NCBI RefSeq assembly: GCF_020165195.1 | Contig: NZ_JAIUHR010000024.1 | Span: forward strand, 1-64,000 | Source: Mesorhizobium sp. CA14 | GTDB taxonomy: Bacteria; Pseudomonadota; Alphaproteobacteria; Rhizobiales; Rhizobiaceae | Direction of reading: 5' to 3' | DNA: 64,000 nucleotides | Part shown: piece after piece, positions 8,405 to 16,061 of the stretch | How positions within the stretch are numbered: the stretch's first letter is position 1 | Layout of the letters: the number at the start of each line of letters is the position of its first letter | Program-made: the position numbers and the translations under genes | The notes under the pieces: generated by a model | What the model was told of the DNA's origin: nothing | What the model saw: only the letters and a program-made list of their open reading frames with translations | The model's database searches: none

Positions 8405-9669
8405 GCGCTGAGGCGTCACTTTCGGGCAGGGCCGATTGGCTGGCCGACAAGCATCTGCAGAAGCTGCTTGCGGCGCTGAAGCAGGGCGGCGAGGAAGCGC
8501 GTGTCGCCGGCGGCGCGGTGCGCAATGCGCTGATCGGTCAGCCGGTCGCCGACATCGATATCGCCGCGACCACCGTGCCCGAGGAAACGATCCGGCGCGC
8601 CGAGGCGGCCGGCTTCAAGACGGTGCCAACAGGCATCGAGCATGGCACGGTCACGGTGATCGCCGGCGGCAAGCCTTATGAGGTGACGACGCTCAGGGCG
8701 GATGTCGAGACCGACGGCCGGCGGGCAAAAGTGATCTTCGGGCGGGACTGGAAAGCGGACGCCGAACGGCGCGACTTCACCATCAACGCGCTCTATGCCG
8801 AAGCCGATGGCATGATCGTCGACCTCGTCGGCGGCGTCGCCGATATCGAGGCGCGGCGGCTACGTTTCATCGGCGACGCGGAAGCGCGCATCCGCGAGGA
8901 TTATCTGCGCATCCTGCGCTTTTTCCGTTTCTTTGCCTGGTATGGCGACGGGCGGCCGGACGCGGATGGGCTGAAGGCCTGCGCAAGGCTGAAGGACGGG
9001 CTTGCGCGGCTTTCGGCCGAACGGGTCTGGTCCGAACTGAAGAAGCTGCTGTCGGCTCCCGATCCCTCGCGCGCGCTGTTGTGGATGCGCCAGGCCGGCG
9101 TGCTCACCGCCGTGCTGCCGGAGAGCGAGAAATGGGGCATTGACGCCATCCATGGCCTGGTCAAGGCTGGAAAAGATCTCGGCTGGGCCGCCGATCCTGT
9201 GCTGAGGCTGGAGGCGATCGTCCCGCCCGATGCCGTGCGCATGAAGACGCTTGGCGAGCGGCTGCGGTTGTCGAACGACGAGGCCGACCGCCTGCGGCAT
9301 TGGGCGCTGACCATTGCGCCGGATGCGAAGGTGACCGAGACCGAACTGGCCAAGAAACTCTATCACGGCGATCGCAATGGTTATGTCGACCGCATCCGGC
9401 TGGCGCTTGCCGCGGCGCGGACGCGTGCCGTCGAGGACAATCAGGCGATGATGGAGGCTGGCGGTTTTTCACGCCTGCTCAATTTCACGCTGAAATGGCA
9501 AAAGCCGGTGTTTCCGATCAAAGGCGCGGACCTGACCGCGCTTGGCGCCTCGCCGGGGCCGAAGCTCGGCGCCACGCTGAAGAACCTCGAGAAGGAATGG
9601 GTCGAGTCGGGCTTCACCCTGGAACGCGGCGTGCTGATGGAGCGCGCCGCGCAAGCGCTGGAGACTTAG
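8401..9669 (+). CDS. cca: CCA tRNA nucleotidyltransferase
   Basis: This 422-residue class II nucleotidyltransferase adds or repairs the 3'-terminal CCA of tRNAs. The N-terminal polymerase head is visible: GGAVRNALIG (about residues 37-46) followed by the catalytic DIDIAATT. RDFTINALYA and the RRLRFIGDAEARIREDYLRI region come next, leading into the helical tail. The start is TTG at 8401, overlapping the TGA of the NUDIX gene by three bases. The protein aligns from its first residues with a head domain of normal spacing. It closes a three-gene operon with DUF1285 and the CoA pyrophosphatase, an arrangement I recall from other Rhizobiales. Confidence 0.95.
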   Translation: MSAEASLSGRADWLADKHLQKLLAALKQGGEEARVAGGAVRNALIGQPVADIDIAATTVPEETIRRAEAAGFKTVPTGIEHGTVTVIAGGKPYEVTTLRADVETDGRRAKVIFGRDWKADAERRDFTINALYAEADGMIVDLVGGVADIEARRLRFIGDAEARIREDYLRILRFFRFFAWYGDGRPDADGLKACARLKDGLARLSAERVWSELKKLLSAPDPSRALLWMRQAGVLTAVLPESEKWGIDAIHGLVKAGKDLGWAADPVLRLEAIVPPDAVRMKTLGERLRLSNDEADRLRHWALTIAPDAKVTETELAKKLYHGDRNGYVDRIRLALAAARTRAVEDNQAMMEAGGFSRLLNFTLKWQKPVFPIKGADLTALGASPGPKLGATLKNLEKEWVESGFTLERGVLMERAAQALET

Positions 9670-9697
9670 ACGGGCTAGCCGGAACGGCCAGTGCGTG

Positions 9698-10726
9698 TCA
9701 ATGTATGGCCACCGGAGCGAGAGCGCGTGAGAGACTTGCTTCGCCCTTGCCGTAGATGGATGGGTCGTAATTGGCCAGCGTGTCGGTGCGGGCCGTGTTG
9801 AGCAGGTCGTTGGTGATCTGCACCGGCGTCGCCTTGGTGAACTTGCTGCCGATGATCGCAGCATAGCCGGAGATGATCGGCGCCGCGAAAGACGTTCCGT
9901 AGAGACCGGTCTTGTCGCCCTCGACGCCGACCACCAGGAAGTGGCTCTGCACAGCCGTGTTGGAGCCGGCATAGTCGGAATACCAGGCGAGCTGGGCCTT
10001 GTTGGCTGTGGTGCCGTTCGTCGACAGCGCGCCGACGAAGATCGCCGTCGGTTTGCCGATCAGGGCAAGGTCGAGATAGTCCTGCTGGCCACCGGTGACC
10101 CCGCCGACAGCGACAGAGTCATTGCCGGCCGCCTTCGAGACGACGGCCGAACCGTTGGTGGCGTAGGAGATGATCGAGGACTCCTCTGGAGCCCACCAGA
10201 TCTGGTTGGTGCTGTAGCCTGCTGTTGTGTACATGCCGTAGCTCAGGTTAAGCACGTTGAGGCCGCGTGCCAGCGAAACGGCCGTGCCCGTCGAGAAATC
10301 CTTGGAGCGAATGGTCGCGGCTGGAGCAATCATGCTTGCCTCCTCGCGCGTCCATTCGCCGTGCCGCTGGGTTTGCACGCCGATCCCGAAATTGCCGGAA
10401 AAACGCGACGTGCTGCTGAAGTCGTCGACCATTGTGATGGTGACGCCCTTGCCCTTGTAGCCGGCGGCCCATGCGGCGCCGACGTCGGGGCTCATCCAGT
10501 TCTGTACCGTTTGCGTCGTGCGCGCGACCGGAATCTTTGCGCTCACGCAGATGGAGCCGCCGCCATGGCAGAGCGCGGCCATCTCGTCCGCGCTGAGAAC
10601 CTCCTGCGCCGAGGCAATCGGCGCCCAAAGGATGGCTAAAGCGGCTGCAACGCCCAACTTCAGGGTTATTCTCCAGTCCAACGAGAACCGGGACGGGCGC
10701 GAATTTGGGCACGAGATGATGTTCAT
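9698..10726 (-). CDS. Secreted S8 family (subtilisin-like) serine peptidase
   Basis: From the ATG at 10726 the protein has 342 residues, with a signal peptide ending APIASAQ near residue 41. The subtilase triad can be placed at Asp101 (in TMVDDF), His122 (in QRHGEW) and Ser279 (in GTSFAAPIISG), with the oxyanion Asn in KAAGND. The His motif is unusual: after HG come EWTREEASMIAP rather than the standard THVAG. A TTG five codons upstream abuts the preceding stop, but GGGAG is well spaced for the ATG. It follows a secreted protein of unknown function in what looks like a two-gene operon. Protease activity is likely; the substrate is unknown. Confidence 0.87.
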   Translation of the reverse strand: MNIISCPNSRPSRFSLDWRITLKLGVAAALAILWAPIASAQEVLSADEMAALCHGGGSICVSAKIPVARTTQTVQNWMSPDVGAAWAAGYKGKGVTITMVDDFSSTSRFSGNFGIGVQTQRHGEWTREEASMIAPAATIRSKDFSTGTAVSLARGLNVLNLSYGMYTTAGYSTNQIWWAPEESSIISYATNGSAVVSKAAGNDSVAVGGVTGGQQDYLDLALIGKPTAIFVGALSTNGTTANKAQLAWYSDYAGSNTAVQSHFLVVGVEGDKTGLYGTSFAAPIISGYAAIIGSKFTKATPVQITNDLLNTARTDTLANYDPSIYGKGEASLSRALAPVAIH

Positions 10727-10741
10727 TTGCGGCTCCCGCAA

Positions 10742-11317
10742 TCAGAATGTGAGATGGTAATTCAACCAGAGATGCATGGTCTCCGGCTTGGCGCTGACCA
10801 GATATTTCAAGGTTTCCTCCGGCGCCGTCTCGCCCGCCGCGAGCCGGCAATTGACGCTGTAGGTGCCCAGGTCGCCATAGTCGGCTTCGCAAGGCTTTTC
10901 AGTGAGGCCGCCGCCGATGGTCGAGGTGACCGAAAGCGACAGCGTGCTGTTCGAATTGGGATGGATCTGGGTCAGAAAGCCAAGCTTCAGGCTGGGCTCG
11001 ATACGATATTTCTCGGCTTGCTCGCCTGTGCCAAATCCCCAAAGAATGCCGGTATCGGGTGTGATCTGGGTAAGAAAGTCGGCATGCATATCGACCCAGC
11101 TCGCATGGTACCAATGGGTGAGCGATACCCAGCTTCCGCCCTGCAACTCATAGCCGCCGTTGCCGAGGCTCCTGGCGCGATCGCTGAGTGGAGAACCCTG
11201 ATGAATATCGACGAGCGAGGTCGTCCATTCCTGGGCCATTGCCGCGGACACAAAGAGTAAGGCGCTCGACAGGAGCGCCGCGCAGAGACCGACTCCGATG
11301 TTGGACCGCTCGCGCAT
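10742..11317 (-). CDS. Secreted protein of unknown function, upstream of the S8 peptidase
   Basis: I do not recognise a family. From the ATG at 11317 the protein has 191 residues and begins with a clear signal peptide (LCAALLSSALLFVSAAMAQ). The mature part is rich in aromatic residues and alternating polar/hydrophobic stretches such as WVSLTHWYHASWVDMHADF and KLGFLTQIHPNSNSTLSLSV, and it ends with LWLNYHLTF. A terminal aromatic residue and beta-strand-like segments fit a small outer-membrane beta-barrel, but this is inference. A GTG seven codons upstream is an alternative start. Its stop is 15 bases before the ATG of the peptidase, so the two are probably co-transcribed. Confidence 0.75.
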   Translation of the reverse strand: MRERSNIGVGLCAALLSSALLFVSAAMAQEWTTSLVDIHQGSPLSDRARSLGNGGYELQGGSWVSLTHWYHASWVDMHADFLTQITPDTGILWGFGTGEQAEKYRIEPSLKLGFLTQIHPNSNSTLSLSVTSTIGGGLTEKPCEADYGDLGTYSVNCRLAAGETAPEETLKYLVSAKPETMHLWLNYHLTF

Positions 11318-11592
11318 GCGCGAACCACCTCGCCTCACCGTTCCGGGCGGCGCCTTGATGGCGAAGGCCGCTTGGGCAGCCCCTCTGGCCGGATCATGGG
11401 TCGGAAAATCGCACGCGCATCGTTACTGCAAGGTTATCCGAGCCGTTACGAATATAAGAATTTGCTTGAATTATAGGGAAAATGCTTCTGCCGGCGACCC
11501 GGGAGATCGCCGGCAGAGAGTTGGGCGCAGCCGTAAGCGGCGTTCCGCTCTTGCGTGTCGGCCCATCTGGTCGAATTCTGGAATTTGGCCGC

Positions 11593-11778
11593 TCAGGCGG
11601 CGTCGCGAACCTTCTGGATGCGCGAGCGGATCGCCTCGATCATCGTCTCGCGGATGATGGTCTCGCCATGCGTCTCGCGCATATGCTCGACGGCGCGGCG
11701 CATGACCTCCGCCTCCTCCTCGGCACGCGTGTGCCAGTCACAGCCGGGAACCAGCGATCCGCATTGGAATTCCTTCAT
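11593..11778 (-). CDS. DUF1059 small protein
   Basis: This 61-residue protein matches the DUF1059 pattern: MKEFQCGSLVPGCDWHTRA, with two cysteines and a CDWH motif, then a helical stretch containing VMRRAVEHMRETHG. AGGAAAGGAAGAGGG-like purines lie directly upstream of the ATG and act as the ribosome binding site. The function is unknown; the cysteine/histidine content could bind metal. It is monocistronic and lies about 240 bases from the next leftward gene. Confidence 0.85.
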   Translation of the reverse strand: MKEFQCGSLVPGCDWHTRAEEEAEVMRRAVEHMRETHGETIIRETMIEAIRSRIQKVRDAA

Positions 11779-12017
11779 GACCCTCTTCCTTTCCTAGCGC
11801 GGGGTGGTTCGACCTTGGCCGGCCGCCCCTGATGTCTTGTCTTGGCAGTCCGGCAGGGAGCGACGCGCCTCTTCCGGTTGCTCTGCCGGAATATCATAAC
11901 ACCTGTGCAACGGTTCGGTTGCATCGAAAGCCCCTGTCTCGGATTGGAAAGGAAAGGCGGAGCGCTATGCCCCGCCTTTCCCTGCCGCCTGAGAACTGGA
12001 CCTTCAGAGCAAGGCCG

Positions 12018-12278
12018 TTACTTCATGATCTTGACGGCCTCGGCGATCTTGTTCTTGCCGCTCATGTCCCAGGACACGCGGACTTTCTCGCCGGCTTGAA
12101 TGCCGGGATCCTTGAAGGCTTTGGACAGCTTGAATGTGGATCCATCCTCCAGAACAAGGCTCATGGCCGTTCCGTCAAAGCTCTTGACGGTGCCGGTGGT
12201 GTGCTTGACCGCTGCGAACGCGGCGCCGCCGGAGGCGAGAAGGGCGGCGGTTGCTGCCGTCACGATAAGCTTGCGCAT
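12018..12278 (-). CDS. DUF1344 domain exported small protein
   Basis: The 86-residue product starts at the ATG at 12278, preceded by AGGAGAG at good spacing. It has a signal peptide (MRKLIVTAATAALLASGGAA, cleavage after AFA). The mature part, with TTGTVKSFDGTAMSLVLEDG and VRVSWDMSGKN, is a small beta-rich domain of the DUF1344 type, common in Rhizobiales. A longer frame reaching 12374 exists but would place the signal peptide internally, so I reject that start. No partner gene is adjacent, and the function is unknown. Confidence 0.85.
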   Translation of the reverse strand: MRKLIVTAATAALLASGGAAFAAVKHTTGTVKSFDGTAMSLVLEDGSTFKLSKAFKDPGIQAGEKVRVSWDMSGKNKIAEAVKIMK

Positions 12279-12537
12279 GGCGTGCTCTCCTGGAATGCGG
12301 GTGCCCGATTTGGCAAGGCACCTCGCGTGATCAGGGTCGTCAAGTCGCGTCGGGTCACGGCCGCCGGGAGACAAATGATCTCCGCTTCGACCGCCGGCGC
12401 TTCCCGACCCGACGACCTTAAATAGCTCAATTTTTTCAAAAGGATATTAGACGAAAAAGATATCGTCCCTGCCACATTGCCGGCCAAGATTCGGCGAATT
12501 GGACAGCAATGCGGCCATCGCCGCACTCACCGGATCG

Positions 12538-13452
12538 TTACGGCCATTTTACCTCGGGCGGCAGGCTGGACAGGATCGAGGCGACATTGCCGCCGGTCTT
12601 CAGGCCGAAGATGGTGCCGCGATCGTGAAGCAAGTTGAATTCGACGTAGCGTCCGCGCCGGATGAGCTGTTCGTCGCGCTCGCCATCGGTCCAGTTCCGG
12701 TTGAAATTGCCCCGCACCAGATGGGCATAGACGACGAGGAAAGAGCGGCCGACGTCCTGGACGAAATTGAGATCGGCGTCCCAGCCGCCCTTGTCCTCGT
12801 CCGAATGCAGCCAGTCGAAGAAGATGCCGCCGATGCCGCGCGGCTCGTTGCGGTGCGGCAGGAAGAAATACTCGTCGCACCAGGCTTTGAATTTGGGATA
12901 GTCGGCGACGGCGGCGTTCTTCTCGCAGGCGAACTGCATGGCGCGATGGAAGGCAACCGTGTCGGGATCGTCCTGGGTGCGGCGACGGTCGAGCACCGGC
13001 GTCAGATCGGCGCCGCCACCGAACCACTGGCGCGTGGTGACGACCATGCGGGTGTTCATGTGCACGGCCGGCACATTGGGGTTCCATGGATGTGCAATCA
13101 GAGAGATGCCGCTCGCCCAGAAGCGCGGGTCTTCCTCGGCGCCCGGAATCTGTTTCCTGAATTCGGGCGAGAATTCGCCATGGACGGTCGAGGTATGCAC
13201 GCCGACCTTCTCGAAGACGCGGCCGCGCATCATCGACATGGTGCCGCCGCCACCCTTGCCTTCGTCGCGCTCCCACTGGGTCTTTTCGAAATGGCCGGGC
13301 GACCATGATGCTTGCGGGCCGATGAGTTCCTGCTCGATCTGCTCGAAGGTGGCGCAGATGCGCTCGCGCAGCGCCTCGAACCAGAGGCGGGCCTTCATCT
13401 TTTTCTGTTCGATGTCGGCCGGCAGTCCCACCGGAAGGTCAGGTCGTTCCAA
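12538..13452 (-). CDS. hemF: Oxygen-dependent coproporphyrinogen III oxidase
   Basis: This 304-residue enzyme converts coproporphyrinogen III to protoporphyrinogen IX with O2 in haem synthesis. Family landmarks include GGGGTMSMMRG, KVGVHTSTVHGEF, ASGISLIAHPWNPNVPAVHM, the WFGGGADLTP segment, and the C-terminal GRYVEFNLLHDRGT. The length is normal for bacterial HemF. The gene stands alone on the minus strand; no Fnr- or Irr-like site was identified upstream. The 259 bases between it and the DUF1344 start show no coding signal. Confidence 0.97.
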   Translation of the reverse strand: MERPDLPVGLPADIEQKKMKARLWFEALRERICATFEQIEQELIGPQASWSPGHFEKTQWERDEGKGGGGTMSMMRGRVFEKVGVHTSTVHGEFSPEFRKQIPGAEEDPRFWASGISLIAHPWNPNVPAVHMNTRMVVTTRQWFGGGADLTPVLDRRRTQDDPDTVAFHRAMQFACEKNAAVADYPKFKAWCDEYFFLPHRNEPRGIGGIFFDWLHSDEDKGGWDADLNFVQDVGRSFLVVYAHLVRGNFNRNWTDGERDEQLIRRGRYVEFNLLHDRGTIFGLKTGGNVASILSSLPPEVKWP

Positions 13453-13573
13453 ATCCGTCTCCAGTCACAGGCTCGCTTGCCTGACAAATGACTCGTTTTT
13501 TCTGCGCGCGATCCCTAATCTCTTAGAGGCAAGGGTCAAGTCCTGTCTGACCAAGGCGCAAAGGAGTTCCTTC

Positions 13574-13831
13574 GTGCGCACCCCGGCAAGACCGCCGCTG
13601 GATGGTTTGAAGAAGAGGCTGGAGCGCTCGCGGGCCGAGCGTGCAGGCCAGCCGCGCGACGGTTTCCTGCGCGAGACTTTCGTGTTGCCGAGGCCCGCCG
13701 CGCGCCTCAAGGCGAAGGAATGGTTCGAGCGTTTCCCCAAGCAGGCCTACTGGACCGAGATCGAAAGCTGGTTCGAACGCCCGGGCGATGTGATCGAATT
13801 CACCATGCGGCGGCTGCCGGCGGCGGATTAA
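13574..13831 (+). CDS. Small basic protein of unknown function
   Basis: The 85-residue frame starts with GTG at 13574, seven bases after a perfect AAGGAG. It encodes an arginine-rich N-terminus (LKKRLERSRAERAG) followed by RETFVLPRPAARLKAKEWFE and WTEIESWFERPGDVIEFTM. The strong ribosome binding site and ordinary codon use support it as a real gene. It is divergent from hemF and convergent with the next small leftward gene. I recognise no domain; a nucleic-acid-binding role from the basic N-terminus is only a guess. Confidence 0.65.
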   Translation: MRTPARPPLDGLKKRLERSRAERAGQPRDGFLRETFVLPRPAARLKAKEWFERFPKQAYWTEIESWFERPGDVIEFTMRRLPAAD

Positions 13832-13837
13832 GGAATG

Positions 13838-14038
13838 TCACGGCAAAAATAGGTCACGCAATTTTGGAGAATCTAGAATTAGGTTCTCGCCAAGTAGCTT
13901 GCCGAATTTTTCCAGACCCATTTTCCGCGCCTCATCGAAGCTCACGGAGGTATAGAGGGTTGGCACACCGCCAGAATCGATCCGGTAGATAGCGATGACC
14001 TTGGTCTCCTCCTCTACTTGGATCAGGTGTCCTAGCAT
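13838..14038 (-). CDS. Small hypothetical protein (66 aa)
   Basis: The frame has a good ribosome binding site (GAGGAAGG, five bases before ATG). It encodes a compact acidic/hydrophobic protein with KVIAIYRIDSGGVPTLYTSV and FDEARKMGLEKFGKLLGEN. There is no signal peptide or cysteine. It lies 43 bases downstream of soxR in the same direction and could be co-transcribed with it. The function is unknown. Confidence 0.6.
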   Translation of the reverse strand: MLGHLIQVEEETKVIAIYRIDSGGVPTLYTSVSFDEARKMGLEKFGKLLGENLILDSPKLRDLFLP

Positions 14039-14081
14039 GGTTCCTTCCTCTGTCTATGCGCGACAAGCGCGTTGCTTCAAT

Positions 14082-14525
14082 TCAGGGCGCAATTAGTCGC
14101 CTCGCGCCGGTACCTTCCCTGGCCAGACGGTCGTCCCTGTTCCTCAGCGGACATTTGTCGATCGACATGCAGCCGCAGCCGATGCAATCCGTCAGGCCAT
14201 CGCGCAATTTCTTCAACTGGCTGATCTTATGGTCGAGCCCGTCGCGCCAGGCTGTCGAAAGCAGGTTCCAATCCTCACGCGTCGGCGTGCGCTCTTCAGG
14301 CAGGGATTGGAACGCGGCGGCAATTTCCGCCAGCGAGATGCCGACTTCCTGGGCGACGCGGATAATCGCCACGCGGCGCAGCACGTCGCGGCTGTAGCGC
14401 CGCTGGTTGCCGGACGTGCGGTCACTGCGGATCAGGCCGCGCGCCTCGTAGAAATGCAGCGCAGATACCGCAACACCGCTGCGCATCGCCACCTGGCCGA
14501 CCGTCAATTCCCTCACCGGGGCCAT
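14082..14525 (-). CDS. soxR: Redox-sensitive MerR-family activator SoxR
   Basis: The 147-residue protein has a MerR helix-turn-helix at the N-terminus (LTVGQVAMRSGVAVSALHFY) and the SoxR [2Fe-2S] ligands Cys114, Cys117, Cys119 and Cys125 in CIGCGCMSIDKC. SoxR senses redox-cycling compounds by oxidation of this cluster and activates promoters with an over-long spacer. A nearly perfect SoxR-box lies 20-40 bases upstream of its start, so autoregulation is likely. No soxS is visible, as expected outside enterics, where SoxR controls pumps and oxidoreductases directly. Confidence 0.95.
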   Translation of the reverse strand: MAPVRELTVGQVAMRSGVAVSALHFYEARGLIRSDRTSGNQRRYSRDVLRRVAIIRVAQEVGISLAEIAAAFQSLPEERTPTREDWNLLSTAWRDGLDHKISQLKKLRDGLTDCIGCGCMSIDKCPLRNRDDRLAREGTGARRLIAP

Positions 14526-14540
14526 TTCCCAAATTCCCGC

Positions 14541-14571
14541 TTGACCTCAAGTTAAGTTGAGCTTGTAGCCA
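14541..14571 (+). promoter_or_regulatory. SoxR-box in a promoter-like context
   Basis: CCTCAAGTTAAGTTGAGC (14545-14562) is an inverted repeat (CTCAA/TTGAG arms) very close to the enterobacterial soxS operator. On the plus strand it is embedded between TTGACC (14541-14546) and TAGCCA (14566-14571) with a 19-base spacer, the spacing typical of MerR-family-activated promoters. It also lies just upstream of soxR on the minus strand. Confidence 0.85.
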
Positions 14572-14671
14572 AGAAACGTCGATAGGGCAATTGCAGGAGA
14601 AGGCGATGTGCGTCTGGGCAAGAATGACGGCGGAAGGCACGGCGGTTCGGGATAGCGCGGAAGTGCGAAAG

Positions 14672-15133
14672 CTATTTTCCGAGCTGGCGGAGCGCTTCAC
14701 CCGCGACCATGGCGACCGACAGCGCGACATTGATGCTGCGCGCGCCTGCTCGCATCGGAATGGTCAGTCGCGCATCGGCCGCCTCATGGACCTCTTCCGT
14801 CACGCCGGCGGATTCGCGGCCGAACAGAAGAATGTCGCCGGCGCCGAAAGCAAAATCGGTATAGGCGGTCGCGGCCTTGGTGGTGAGCAGCACCAGGCGG
14901 CGCGCATGCGCCTTTCGCCATTCCTCGAAGGCGTGCCAGTCGGCATGGCGGGAAAGCGCCGCCATTTCGAGGTAGCCCATGCCGGCCCGTTTCAGCGCCC
15001 GGTCAGCGAGCGGGAAACCAGCCGGCTCGATGATATCGACACCGATATCGAGGCAGGCGGCGAAGCGCAGGATCGTCCCGGTGTTGCCGGCAATATCCGG
15101 CTGGTAGAGCGCGATGCGGAGACGATCATTCAT
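14672..15133 (-). CDS. trmL: tRNA (cytidine(34)-2'-O)-methyltransferase
   Basis: This 153-residue SPOUT methyltransferase modifies the wobble nucleotide of certain leucine tRNAs. The family features are the N-terminal LYQPDIAGNTGTILR, DIIEPAGFPL, the knotted-fold loop DILLFGRESAGVTEEV, and the C-terminal IPMRAGARSINVALSVAM. The length equals the single-domain TrmL/CspR family. It is transcribed leftward toward soxR with a 146-base gap that contains the SoxR-box. Confidence 0.95.
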   Translation of the reverse strand: MNDRLRIALYQPDIAGNTGTILRFAACLDIGVDIIEPAGFPLADRALKRAGMGYLEMAALSRHADWHAFEEWRKAHARRLVLLTTKAATAYTDFAFGAGDILLFGRESAGVTEEVHEAADARLTIPMRAGARSINVALSVAMVAGEALRQLGK

Positions 15134-15273
15134 TTTCGCATCCTGCTAATAAGTGGCAGATCGGCCACAGGCATCTCCCGCTTTCGGCGATTTCTGGACT
15201 GGCGGGTGGCCATTTTCTGCGAAGTCGAGTATATGCCCACCATCGTCAACCCGAACCGAACGGAGGGGAACAC

Positions 15274-15351
15274 ATGATGACCATGCACATCCAGCTCCCA
15301 TCCGGGGCTCACGTATGCCCGCAGGCGGTTTCGGTACGACGATTCTTCTGA
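15274..15351 (+). CDS. Candidate 25-residue small ORF with strong ribosome binding site
   Basis: GGAGGGG lies six bases before an ATG at 15274 that opens a 25-codon frame (MMTMHIQLPSGAHVCPQAVS and so on) closed by TGA at 15349. It sits 66 bases before the next rightward ORF. The Shine-Dalgarno match is among the best in the window, but the product is too short to judge by composition. It could be a leader peptide or chance. Confidence 0.35.
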   Translation: MMTMHIQLPSGAHVCPQAVSVRRFF

Positions 15352-15417
15352 CACTTTAAGTCCTCATCGCACCGATTCCCGCCGAACCCAGTTTTCGGCC
15401 TTCGAAGGAATCTTGCG

Positions 15418-16035
15418 ATGTTTTTCAAACTGCCAAAGGGGCGCCGCGCCCCAGATGAACGTGTCAAGACCGACGCTCGTGTCGAGGCCGACGCTTGTCG
15501 CGTCCCAATCGACGCCTGCCGTCCCGTCTCGACCGGTTCGATCCGCGCCTTCGGTCGAATGCCGGAGGTCGAGGACGCATCACCCTTTTTAACGCATTTG
15601 CATATGGAGGACGGGCCGATGTTCGATCCCTACAAAATACCTGGTTCAAGAAGCCTGCACGAGCGCAAGGCGGCTACCTGGGCGCTGCTGATCGGCGAGA
15701 CCTATTCGTCGGCCGTGCATGCCGAGGAACGGCGCAGGCCGCATCGCGGCATGCTGCCGGACGTCGATTTCTCGCGCGCGGTGCCCGACCACAGCCGGCC
15801 CACGCTGGTGCGCCGGATCATCCGTTTGATCCGGCCGGGCGACAGGAGCCGGGCAGGCTCCGGCCTTTCGTCGGGAAGTTCGGGGCCGTCAGGGACATCA
15901 AACGAGCCTGTCGGCGAAATGCCGGCGAAACCCTATATTGCGCGTAGCAAGGCCGGCGAAACGGATGATTCCGTATCGCCGACCCGCAATGCCGCGCGGC
16001 CGCAAAGCCTAGTTCATCAATCCCGCGCCGCGTGA
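15418..16035 (+). CDS. Hypothetical protein, serine/arginine-rich C-terminus
   Basis: The open frame of 205 residues has no recognisable domain. The ATG at 15418 follows AAGGAA at a normal distance. An internal ATG at 15619, preceded by GGAGG, would give a 138-residue protein starting MFDPYKIPGSRSLHERKAA, which looks the more protein-like part. The first 65 residues come from short imperfect repeats (TDARVEADACRVPIDACR), and the C-terminal third is Ser/Gly/Arg-rich and probably disordered. It ends 26 bases before the first ABC exporter, so it may be in the same transcript. Start and function are uncertain. Confidence 0.5.
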   Translation: MFFKLPKGRRAPDERVKTDARVEADACRVPIDACRPVSTGSIRAFGRMPEVEDASPFLTHLHMEDGPMFDPYKIPGSRSLHERKAATWALLIGETYSSAVHAEERRRPHRGMLPDVDFSRAVPDHSRPTLVRRIIRLIRPGDRSRAGSGLSSGSSGPSGTSNEPVGEMPAKPYIARSKAGETDDSVSPTRNAARPQSLVHQSRAA

Positions 16036-16061
16036 GCGCATAGATAAGTCGAGTGCCCGGA

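Noticed and set aside
14606..15277. Plus-strand frame after the SoxR-box as a real SoxR target gene
   Set aside because: It is antisense to trmL over most of its length and shows no domain. I keep the operator as an observation but not the frame as a gene.
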